Origin: Prosthecobacter debontii
Lineage (GTDB): Bacteria > Verrucomicrobiota > Verrucomicrobiia > Verrucomicrobiales > Akkermansiaceae
Assembly (NCBI GenBank): GCA_945885485.1
Contig: CAMCYT010000053.1
Location: forward strand, 1-13,373
Direction of reading: 5' to 3'
DNA: 13,373 nucleotides
Part shown: piece after piece, positions 8,049 through 13,373 of the stretch
Layout of the letters: each line of letters starts with the position of its first letter
Position numbering within the stretch: position 1 is the first letter of the stretch
Notes under the pieces: model-generated
Told to the model about the DNA's origin: nothing
The model's input: the letters and a program-made list of their open reading frames with translations, nothing else
Databases searched by the model: none
Position numbers and translations under genes: made by a program

Positions 8049-9269
8049 ATGAAACCACGCACTGTTATCTTTCTCTGGATCATCGTCCTAGCTCTCGGCA
8101 TTTCCGTTTACGCCTTCAAAAAATCCGCTGGCAATGACCTCAAAATCACCACAAAACGCACCGCTGGCGAAAAGCTCATCCCTGATTTTCCCGCCAAAGA
8201 AATCTCATCCATCAACATCACCGATGCCGATTTTTCGGTCACTCTCCAGGAAAAAGACGGCAACTGGTCCGTCGTAGAGCGCGATGGATATAAAGCAAAC
8301 TCCACCGAGATCATCGGATTCCTACGCACCCTGATTAATCTGAAAGTCACACAAGGCATCGAGGCCGGCCCATCTTTCGCTCCTCGTTTCGGCATGGACG
8401 AGAAATCCACTGACCCCACCCAGCGCGGTATCACCGCCACCTTCAAAGACGCTTCCGGTAAATCACTAGCCACGATTTCCTTCGGCAAAACCCTCGACTC
8501 CACCGCATCGTCCTCACCCTTAGGCGGTGGCTCGGTCGGCCGCTTCATCCGCAACCACGCCGATGAATCCGGATTCTACGCCGTCTCAGAAGTCTTCCCT
8601 TCCCTCTCCGCTGATCCTAAAAGCTGGCTGACTGAAGATTTTTTCAAAATCGAGAAAATCCAATCCATCTCCCTCACCCAGCCCGGCTCAGATAAAAATG
8701 AATGGGAACTCGAGCGCGATACCGAAGAAGCTGATTTCGACGTCACCTCAGCTTTCCCAGGAGTGAAAATCGATCCCGCTGCCATCGCTCCTCTGAAAGC
8801 GTTTTTCTCATACGCAAAATTCGACGATGTCGTGCCCACTGCTGAAATCGAAAAGCGCTCAACTCCCGAGAAACTCCAAACCGCCACTTTTAAAACCTTC
8901 GAAGGCCTCACTTACGTTCTCAAACTTCAGCCATCAAAATCTAACAGCGAAAATTACCTCCTGAACGTCAACGCTTCCGGTGAGCTTCCCGAGAAACGCA
9001 AACCTGCTGAAAACGAAAAGCCCGAAGATGCAGCGGCAGCCGACAAGGCGTTTGAAGAGCGCTGCAAAGCCCTTGCTGAAAACATCGCACAAGCCAAAAA
9101 ACTCGAACCCATCACCTTCGAGGTCAGTAAATTCACCGTCGATGCCCTACTCAAATCCCGCACCGACCTCATGGACAAAGGCCCCGGCCCCGGCCCACAA
9201 GCCCAACCCAACCCTGGTGCAGGACTTGGCCCCGTCTTCTCACCCCCCATCTCAGCTCCCGAGCAGTAA
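8049..9269 (+). CDS. DUF4340 domain-containing membrane-anchored protein
   Basis: This is a 406-residue protein with an N-terminal signal anchor at about 5-22 and a large, probably periplasmic, domain. The stretch around residues 45-110 (IPDFPAKEISSINI, then LQEKDGNWSVVERDGYKAN, then a leucine-rich segment before GMDEKS) has the pattern of DUF4340: repeats in which a residue pair is tested, followed by K-DG-W-V. A second similar unit begins near residue 200 (FFKIEKIQSISLTQ with ELERD). DUF4340 genes commonly follow GldG-like genes, which supports membership of the same complex; no biochemical function is established. The last 30 residues are rich in P and G and probably disordered. It starts 43 bp after the GldG-like stop. 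Confidence 0.85.
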   Translation: MKPRTVIFLWIIVLALGISVYAFKKSAGNDLKITTKRTAGEKLIPDFPAKEISSINITDADFSVTLQEKDGNWSVVERDGYKANSTEIIGFLRTLINLKVTQGIEAGPSFAPRFGMDEKSTDPTQRGITATFKDASGKSLATISFGKTLDSTASSSPLGGGSVGRFIRNHADESGFYAVSEVFPSLSADPKSWLTEDFFKIEKIQSISLTQPGSDKNEWELERDTEEADFDVTSAFPGVKIDPAAIAPLKAFFSYAKFDDVVPTAEIEKRSTPEKLQTATFKTFEGLTYVLKLQPSKSNSENYLLNVNASGELPEKRKPAENEKPEDAAAADKAFEERCKALAENIAQAKKLEPITFEVSKFTVDALLKSRTDLMDKGPGPGPQAQPNPGAGLGPVFSPPISAPEQ

Positions 9270-9279
9270 GCTTGTTTCC

Positions 9280-9325
9280 GAACTTGGAGTCTGACGTCTC
9301 CTAAGATAAGCTCACCTCCAAGTTC
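9280..9325. promoter_or_regulatory. 10-bp perfect inverted repeat before the small-protein/nucleotidyltransferase pair
   Basis: GAACTTGGAG at 9280-9289 is exactly complementary to CTCCAAGTTC at 9316-9325, with a 26-base spacer. It ends 3 bases before the ATG at 9329 and starts 10 bases after the DUF4340 stop. It could be an operator through which the two-gene module regulates itself, or an RNA hairpin hiding the start codon or ending the upstream transcript. The spacer also carries heptamer-like units such as AGTCTGA at 9288 and CGTCTCC at 9295, so part of the symmetry may come from the leader repeats. Confidence 0.4.
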
Positions 9326-9328
9326 ACC

Positions 9329-9607
9329 ATGTCGAATCCCCACGACCATCCCACCGCCCTAAAAGATCTCCAAGATTCCATCTATCGGGAGAAAATCCTG
9401 CGTGCCCGCGCCATGACACGGGAGGAGCGTTTTATTTCAGGTTGCCAGCTCACCAACGAAGTGACGGATCGAATCTTTCAAGGAGTCATGGCTAGACTTG
9501 GAACCAACGACCCGAAATCCGCTTGGATCGAAGCAAAAAAGCGTGCCGAACGTCTGCGCCGTGCGAATGACCATGGATTTTATGTCAGCGAAAACCACTC
9601 ATCATGA
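9329..9607 (+). CDS. Small protein paired with a nucleotidyltransferase (possible antitoxin partner)
   Basis: This is a 92-residue soluble, charged, mostly helical protein with no signal or membrane segment. The segment TREERFISG at 30-38, followed by a helix and a basic stretch (IEAKKRAERLRRAN at 67-80), resembles small proteins often encoded just before MNT/AbiEii-like nucleotidyltransferases. That recognition is from memory of the family pattern, not a search. Its stop overlaps the start of the next gene by four bases (ATGA at 9604-9607), so the two are translationally coupled. An operator or partner-protein role is inference. The ATG at 9329 is the first in-frame start after the inverted repeat. 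Confidence 0.7.
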   Translation: MSNPHDHPTALKDLQDSIYREKILRARAMTREERFISGCQLTNEVTDRIFQGVMARLGTNDPKSAWIEAKKRAERLRRANDHGFYVSENHSS

Positions 9608-10167
9608 CGATTGAACAATTGGCGATCACAGTCATCAAAGCCTGTGAAAAAGAAAATGTGGATCACATGCTAACTGGTGCATTTGCCTTCAATTTTTACG
9701 GAGTTCCGAGAGCCACGAAAGACGTTGATATTGTCGTAGATGTATCCGGATCTCTGAGTATTAAAAACCTGATCATGAATCTGGAGCCAGAAATCCAATT
9801 CAACGGACAAGTGCAGTTTGATACCCTGACATGGGGTCGTCGGCACATCGGAACTCCAGCATCAGACACCACCCTTCAAATTGAACTCTTCGAGCTTTTT
9901 GATGATGATTTCGTCCAAAGTCAGTTCCGCAGGAAACAGCGACTCATCTTGCCTCAACTCGATATCCCAAGCTGGATTCCAACCCCCGAAGACATCATCG
10001 TCCAGAAACTGCGCTGGGGCCGCCCCAAAGATCTCGATGACGCACGCGATGTTTTAGCCATCGAAGGCCCCGAAAACCTCGATATGCCTTACATCGAAAA
10101 CTGGTGCGGCATCCACCAAACCACCTCCCGCCTCAGCGACACCCTCGCCCGCATTCCCCCTATGTAA
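9604..10167 (+). CDS. Nucleotidyltransferase-fold protein (MNT/AbiEii-like)
   Basis: This is a 187-residue cytosolic protein with a polymerase-beta-like nucleotidyltransferase fold. LTGAFAFNFYGVPRATKDVDIVVD (23-46) is the core motif. Gly25 sits in the short glycine loop, where Ala26 replaces the usual Gly or Ser. Asp40 and Asp42 are the metal-binding pair, and YGxPRATKDxD is characteristic of the stand-alone type. The third acidic position appears to be Glu94 in LQIELFELF. PTPEDIIVQKLRWGRPKDLDDARDVLAI (127-154) matches the C-terminal helical part of these proteins. In related systems such enzymes transfer nucleotides to tRNA or proteins and act as toxins or antitoxins. The overlap with the small gene upstream suggests a two-gene module. 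Function is inferred and activity is uncertain. Confidence 0.78.
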   Translation: MTIEQLAITVIKACEKENVDHMLTGAFAFNFYGVPRATKDVDIVVDVSGSLSIKNLIMNLEPEIQFNGQVQFDTLTWGRRHIGTPASDTTLQIELFELFDDDFVQSQFRRKQRLILPQLDIPSWIPTPEDIIVQKLRWGRPKDLDDARDVLAIEGPENLDMPYIENWCGIHQTTSRLSDTLARIPPM

Positions 10168-10174
10168 CCTCACA

Positions 10175-10202
10175 AATCTGTCACTTAAAACTAGCCAACT
10201 CC
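10175..10202 (+). repeat. Short heptamer-like tract before the DAHP synthase gene
   Basis: Between the nucleotidyltransferase stop and the GTG at 10230, the 7-base units AATCTGT at 10175, CACTTAA at 10182 and AACTAGC at 10189 share the AAYY-type pattern. CAACTCC at 10196 fits less well. A C-rich stretch of about 27 bases then separates them from the start. The signal is weak; no Shine-Dalgarno precedes the GTG. Confidence 0.3.
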
Positions 10203-10229
10203 CCCTCCGCAAGCTTCCATACCCGCCCC

Positions 10230-11294
10230 GTGACTAAACACCGCACAGACGACCTCCGCATTTCCGGCATCAATCCCCTGATCTCTCCGGCAGTCCTCGC
10301 TTACTATCTTCCTATCAACGAGCAAGCCGCTGAAGTAGTTCATTCCGCGCGCGCCCAGGCCGATGCTATCCTTTCTCTCCAAGACGACCGACTCATGGTC
10401 GTCGTCGGCCCTTGCTCGATTCACGATCCCGAGGCAGCTCTAGAATACGCCACAAAACTCAAAGCCGAGGCCGAACGCTTGAAAGCAGACCTCTTCATCA
10501 TGATGCGGGTCTACTTCGAAAAACCTCGCACAACCGTCGGTTGGAAAGGCCTGATCAACGATCCAGACCTCGATGACTCCTTTGACATCAACCGCGGCCT
10601 ACGCGTCGCTCGTAAGCTCCTGCTCGACCTCGCCAACATGGGCATGTCCTCCGCCACCGAGTTCCTCGATACGATTTCCCCTCAATACATCGCCGACCTC
10701 ATTTCATGGGGCGCGATCGGTGCCCGCACCACGGAATCCCAAATCCATCGCGAACTCGCCTCCGGCCTCTCCATGCCAGTCGGCTTTAAAAACGGCACCG
10801 GCGGCTCCATCCAACTCGCACTTGATGCGATCCAATCCGCCTCCCGCCCGCACCATTTTCTCTCAGTCACCAAACAAGGCGTCTCCGCCATCGTTTCAAC
10901 CACTGGAAACACCTCCTGCCACCTCATCCTGCGTGGCGGAAAAACCGGCCCGAACTACGAGGCCGAACACGTTGCAGAAATGGAGAAAATGCTCACCGAG
11001 CAAAACCTCCCGCTATCCATCATGATCGATTGTTCACACGGCAACTCGAACAAAGACTACCGCAACCAACCGCTCGTCGCGAAAAACATCGCCAACCAAA
11101 TCGCAGACGGCTCAAAAACGATCACCTCCGTGATGATCGAATCCAATCTCGTCGAGGGCAACCAAAAGCTCCACTCGGATCTCTCCAAACTCACTCGCGG
11201 TCAATCCGTCACCGATGCCTGCATCAACTGGGGCGACACCGTAGAAACCCTTGAAGTCCTAGCAGAGGCTGTTAGAAAACGCAGGGGCCAATGA
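10230..11294 (+). CDS. 3-deoxy-7-phosphoheptulonate (DAHP) synthase, class I-alpha, AroG/AroF type
   Basis: This enzyme condenses phosphoenolpyruvate with erythrose 4-phosphate in the first step of the shikimate pathway in the cytosol. The GTG at 10230 is chosen: it gives 354 residues, close to E. coli AroG (350), and starts right before TDDLRI, which aligns with the AroG N-terminus. The ATG at 10104 would add 42 low-quality residues overlapping the previous gene. GPCSIHDP holds metal ligand Cys62, and KPRTTVGWKG at 98-107 and GARTTESQ are the substrate-binding motifs. His270, Glu304 and Asp329 are the other metal ligands by comparison with AroG. The N-terminal DD pair, part of the effector site in AroG, is kept, so feedback control by an aromatic amino acid is likely. 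Which one cannot be said, hence no gene symbol. Confidence 0.95.
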   Translation: MTKHRTDDLRISGINPLISPAVLAYYLPINEQAAEVVHSARAQADAILSLQDDRLMVVVGPCSIHDPEAALEYATKLKAEAERLKADLFIMMRVYFEKPRTTVGWKGLINDPDLDDSFDINRGLRVARKLLLDLANMGMSSATEFLDTISPQYIADLISWGAIGARTTESQIHRELASGLSMPVGFKNGTGGSIQLALDAIQSASRPHHFLSVTKQGVSAIVSTTGNTSCHLILRGGKTGPNYEAEHVAEMEKMLTEQNLPLSIMIDCSHGNSNKDYRNQPLVAKNIANQIADGSKTITSVMIESNLVEGNQKLHSDLSKLTRGQSVTDACINWGDTVETLEVLAEAVRKRRGQ

Positions 11295-11304
11295 ACGAAG
11301 AAAA

Positions 11305-11346
11305 TGCTCACGCCATTTCTTCCCGTTCAACAAAGCAGGGTGAGCA
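11305..11346. terminator. Possible transcription-end hairpin after DAHP synthase
   Basis: TGCTCAC at 11305-11311 pairs perfectly with GTGAGCA at 11340-11346. Two further C-G pairs are possible after a one-base bulge. The loop is long, about 24-28 bases, and no uninterrupted T-run follows on either strand. It is a weak, non-canonical terminator candidate 11 bases after the DAHP synthase stop codon. Confidence 0.3.
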
Positions 11347-11415
11347 CTTTCGAACCTTATCCATAATGACGAAGTACTCACCGCTTGGACGGAGCGAAGT
11401 GGAGTCAATCGTCAT
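11308..11415 (-). CDS. Possible 35-residue small protein
   Basis: An ATG at 11415 on the minus strand opens a 35-codon frame ending at TGA 11308-11310. The peptide starts MTIDSTSLRPSGEYF and contains a KCSPC pair of cysteines near residues 24-27. The reason to consider it is position: the periodic heptamer tract lies directly upstream in the orientation seen before other genes, and the 84 bases from 11416 to 11499 are exactly twelve units. The four units nearest the ATG do not fit the pattern. It could equally be a decayed gene start or chance. No family was recognised. Confidence 0.25.
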   Translation of the reverse strand: MTIDSTSLRPSGEYFVIMDKVRKCSPCFVEREEMA

Positions 11416-11499
11416 TCAAATCGATTGGCGAAACCGCTCCGATTGAAGAATGGATTTCCGATTGATGAGTGACGATTTTTGATTTTTGATTTTTGATTT
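11416..11499 (-). repeat. Tandem heptamer tract (AAATCAA units, minus strand)
   Basis: Read on the minus strand, the unit AAATCAA occurs three times in a row (plus-strand 11479-11499), followed by AAATCGT at 11472-11478. Degenerate units then continue in phase: CAATCGG at 11458-11464 and AAATCCA at 11451-11457 are clear, with poorer units to 11416. On the plus strand the core reads GATTTTT repeated at 11474, 11481 and 11488. It is the most regular member of the window's 7-base periodic sequences and the only one not in front of an obvious gene. Confidence 0.85.
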
Positions 11500-11611
11500 C
11501 AAGAGATGGTATCCGCCGCAGGCTTAGCCTTTACCAATATTAAACAATCTGAATTTCTTTGAATTCAAGCTTCCATCATGTCGTAACTCAGCTGGAATGT
11601 TTAACAAAAGT

Positions 11612-13099
11612 CTAGGGCTTCAACACAGCATCCACTTTCATCTCCGGTCCGTAGCCAATCGTACTGAACGGACCAACGGGCTGACCATCTTTGTTGTAGA
11701 GGAGGTTTCCTTTCGGGTGTTGGGTGTAGGCGTAACGCACAGCGATTGGCTCTGATACATTTTTGTTAGAAACGATGAGTTCCGAACCATCGATTTTTCC
11801 TTCAGCCCAGTGCCATGTGCCGTCCTTAGCTTGAATTGAAAGCCACTCGATTGGAGCATCAGGTGCTGGCACAGGTGGCAGAAATCCCTCTTTCTTGGCA
11901 ACCATCAGTCCGGTTTTCGCATCATCGAAAGAAACACGAATCACAGAACCTTCAACGACATGTTTAACGTAGAGCGGACTAGTTGTTAGATTCTTGAAAC
12001 CGTAGACCTTCTGCAACACAGAGCGAGCGAGTCGCTCTCCGGTATCGTATTTGTTTGGCGGATGCTCACCCGCTGCTCCCACATCGATGGTCACCGCCAT
12101 GCCGGTATTTTTTAATGCCAAAGTTTCAAAATACGCCTGGCGAATCTCGGCACGACCATCGCCACCTACTGGATTTTCCAGAGAAGATGCACTGATTCCC
12201 GGCAACTGCACGAAATGAACAGGAAAGTCTCCCTGATTCCATGCTTTGCGCCAACCCGTGATCAGCGACTCCAGCTTGGGCTGATAGAGTCGGCCATCTT
12301 TCTCATTACTCTCACCCTGATACCAGATCGCACCGCGAATGCCGTATCCAACCAGAGGAGCGACGAGCTTGGAGTAGTTGCCGCCTATGGCGTAGGGCTC
12401 CTGATTCAACCAAGACTCAATGTTAGATCCACCCACAGCAGTCGCCATAAGCCCGATAGGAACCAATGCATCCTGTTGTAAGCGCCTAGCGAAAAAGAAC
12501 GCCGTCCTCTTGAATACAGGTGCCGTTTCGGAAGCACAGACGACCCATGCCGCATCCCCTGGCACGAACTGGCGCAAAGCCGGGTAGTTTGCTTTCTCAA
12601 GTGTATCCTCTGGAAAATGACCGCTCTTGTTAGTTCGGACCCCACCAGCCATGTTGGATTGCCCCGCACAAAACCAAACATCCCCCATCACCAAATTTTT
12701 GATCTCCTTCGAGGCCTTCACTCCGTCTTTCTCGCAAGTGATGATCATCGTCTCTCCCACAGGAGTATCGTTGACTGTCTTGAGTCTAACAGCATCCATC
12801 GAATCGAGTTTCAACTTCCACTTACCCTCGCTGTCTGCGGTCGTGGTTTTCGTTTGACCATCAAACGCAACAGTCACCTTTGCCTCGGGTAGCGTCATGC
12901 CCCATACTGGCAATTGAATCTTTTGCTGAAGGATCGCGTTATCCAGAAATGGGAGAGCCATCTGCGCTTCTAACGTTGGTGTCGGCGGTTGCGCGGGTTC
13001 TTCTTTTGGCTCGGCTGCGTTAGCCTTGAAAGTTAAGCAGAAAAGACTCAGGAAGATCGTGGTCCAAATTATCTTAGATGTTGGGAAGCGCTTGGTCAT
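11612..13099 (-). CDS. Secreted sialate O-acetylesterase-like SGNH esterase
   Basis: This is a predicted exported carbohydrate esterase of 495 residues that removes acetyl groups from sugars such as O-acetylated sialic acid or xylan-type glycans. The ATG at 13099 starts a good signal peptide: basic N-terminus, hydrophobic core near 11-24, likely cleavage after residue 28 at ANA. A GTG four codons earlier is possible but less likely. GDVWFCAGQSNM (139-150) carries the nucleophile Ser148, GGSN is at 223-226, and WYQGESN at 259-265 is the third SGNH block. The His in GEHPPNKYDTGERLA (His346) is the probable catalytic base, with Asp339 a possible partner. The beta-rich N-terminal stretch before the catalytic domain and the C-terminal region are usual for this family. 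It shares its strand and export route with the distant glycosidase. The exact substrate is unknown. Confidence 0.9.
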   Translation of the reverse strand: MTKRFPTSKIIWTTIFLSLFCLTFKANAAEPKEEPAQPPTPTLEAQMALPFLDNAILQQKIQLPVWGMTLPEAKVTVAFDGQTKTTTADSEGKWKLKLDSMDAVRLKTVNDTPVGETMIITCEKDGVKASKEIKNLVMGDVWFCAGQSNMAGGVRTNKSGHFPEDTLEKANYPALRQFVPGDAAWVVCASETAPVFKRTAFFFARRLQQDALVPIGLMATAVGGSNIESWLNQEPYAIGGNYSKLVAPLVGYGIRGAIWYQGESNEKDGRLYQPKLESLITGWRKAWNQGDFPVHFVQLPGISASSLENPVGGDGRAEIRQAYFETLALKNTGMAVTIDVGAAGEHPPNKYDTGERLARSVLQKVYGFKNLTTSPLYVKHVVEGSVIRVSFDDAKTGLMVAKKEGFLPPVPAPDAPIEWLSIQAKDGTWHWAEGKIDGSELIVSNKNVSEPIAVRYAYTQHPKGNLLYNKDGQPVGPFSTIGYGPEMKVDAVLKP

Positions 13100-13148
13100 T
13101 GGTGGTGACACTTTCAGATTTTTGAGTGAAAGGCTAGGAGTTTGCTTT
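13100..13148 (-). repeat. Heptamer-periodic leader of the esterase gene
   Basis: On the minus strand the seven 7-base units before the ATG at 13099 have A as first base in six and A or C as second base in all seven. Examples are ACTCAAA (13121-13127), AATCTGA (13114-13120) and ACCACCA (13100-13106). The frame of seven fits ATG 13099 and not the GTG at 13111. No Shine-Dalgarno is present. Confidence 0.4.
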
Positions 13149-13201
13149 CGTCGGATGTAGCCTGCTTCGCTTGCTATTTCTCCACAATAGCTAGCCTTTC
13201 A
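13127..13201. repeat. 11-bp perfect inverted repeat with nested hairpin
   Basis: TGAAAGGCTAG at 13127-13137 is exactly complementary to CTAGCCTTTCA at 13191-13201, with a 53-base spacer. Inside it GCTATT at 13173-13178 pairs with AATAGC at 13186-13191. On the minus strand it begins at the stop codon of the edge reading frame and ends 27 bases before the esterase ATG. It could act as a transcription-end structure, a structured leader, or the ends of a small dispersed element. No T-run follows the outer stem. Confidence 0.45.
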
Positions 13202-13373
13202 TGGCATCCAAAAAGTAAGCGTAAAACGGATCGGAGAGGGAGGGATTGACTACGCGATGCTCCGTCTCTGCAGTCAGCGCTTCGCGGAAAGAATGAAAAT
13301 TCGCGAAGCGAATTCGGCAGTCAAACCCCGCTGCCGTAGGCAAGGGGTTCTGGGCCCTTCCTGAAACGCCAAC
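13191..13373 (-). CDS. C-terminal end of an unrecognised protein (enters from right edge)
   Basis: A minus-strand frame is open from the window edge for 60 codons and stops at TAG 13191-13193. The peptide is plausible rather than low-complexity: it includes NPLPTAAGFDCRIRF, then FHSFREALTAETEHRV, and ends SLSDPFYAYFLDAMKG. No start codon lies inside the window, so the gene would begin beyond 13373. I do not recognise a domain. The frame also contains a 9-bp hairpin (CGCTTCGCG at 13278-13286 with CGCGAAGCG at 13302-13310), and the DNA could instead be a dispersed repeat that happens to be open. It lies 91 bp upstream of the esterase on the same strand. Confidence 0.4.
   Translation of the reverse strand, partial: VGVSGRAQNPLPTAAGFDCRIRFANFHSFREALTAETEHRVVNPSLSDPFYAYFLDAMKG

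Larger units (their letters stand above)
11295..11611. other. Convergent intergenic region (317 bp) with tandem repeats
   Basis: The DAHP synthase (+) and the esterase (-) converge on this stretch. It holds a 7-bp inverted repeat just after the DAHP synthase stop, a possible 35-codon minus-strand ORF (11308-11415), and the heptamer tract with its degenerate extension (11416-11499). Past that, from 11500 to 11611, there is only AT-rich sequence with a weak GAATT/AATTC hairpin at 11551-11566. No tRNA or ordinary-sized gene was seen. Confidence 0.7.

Noticed and set aside
10104..10229. ATG 10104 as the DAHP synthase start
   Set aside because: The added 42 residues are rich in P and H, overlap the nucleotidyltransferase gene by 64 bases, and have no counterpart in AroG-type enzymes.
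11474..11499. Tandem repeat considered as a CRISPR or phase-variation tract
   Set aside because: Seven-base units without spacers are not CRISPR, and no reading frame spans the tract for phase switching.
11506..11562. An 18-codon plus-strand ORF after the heptamer tract
   Set aside because: It is very short, not in the 7-base register of the tract, and the tract's word type fits the minus strand better.
13324..13349. AACCCC/GGGGTT hairpin considered as an integron attC-like or terminator site
   Set aside because: It lacks the paired core sites of attC and a T-run, and it lies inside the open frame at the edge.

Overview
The window looks like a chromosomal segment of a free-living, Gram-negative, heterotrophic bacterium. 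The best guess is Verrucomicrobiota, class Verrucomicrobiae. This rests on the gene mix: secreted carbohydrate-active enzymes with signal peptides, a GldA/GldF/GldG-like ABC module with a DUF4340 protein, and a class I-alpha DAHP synthase. It also rests on the AT-rich, Shine-Dalgarno-free leaders between fairly GC-rich genes. No rRNA, tRNA, CRISPR array or complete insertion sequence was seen.

Layout. Positions 1-1821 (+) hold the 3' part of clpP followed by complete clpX, the usual protease/unfoldase pair. A secreted clan GH-D-like glycosidase (1874-4243, -) converges on clpX. Across a 270-bp divergent region a long + strand run begins: ABC ATPase (4514), ABC-2 permease (5298), GldG-like auxiliary protein (6116) and DUF4340 protein (8049). 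These four probably form one envelope-associated ABC complex. Next come a small protein (9329) and an overlapping nucleotidyltransferase (9604), a candidate toxin-antitoxin-type pair, and then a DAHP synthase (GTG start at 10230). A 317-bp convergent gap (11295-11611) holds a tandem heptamer tract and a possible 35-codon minus-strand ORF. A secreted sialate O-acetylesterase-like SGNH enzyme (11612-13099, -) follows. At the right edge a 60-codon minus-strand reading frame enters from outside the window and stops at 13191.

The most unusual signal is not a protein. Most intergenic leaders show 7-nucleotide periodicity running up to the start codon, and no gene has a convincing Shine-Dalgarno sequence. 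The clearest cases precede clpX (481-522) and the GldG-like gene (6025-6115). A near-perfect minus-strand tract lies at 11416-11499. The heptamers are degenerate, often of the form AAYYNNN in the coding direction. Between genes only the 7-base spacing is kept, not the word itself.
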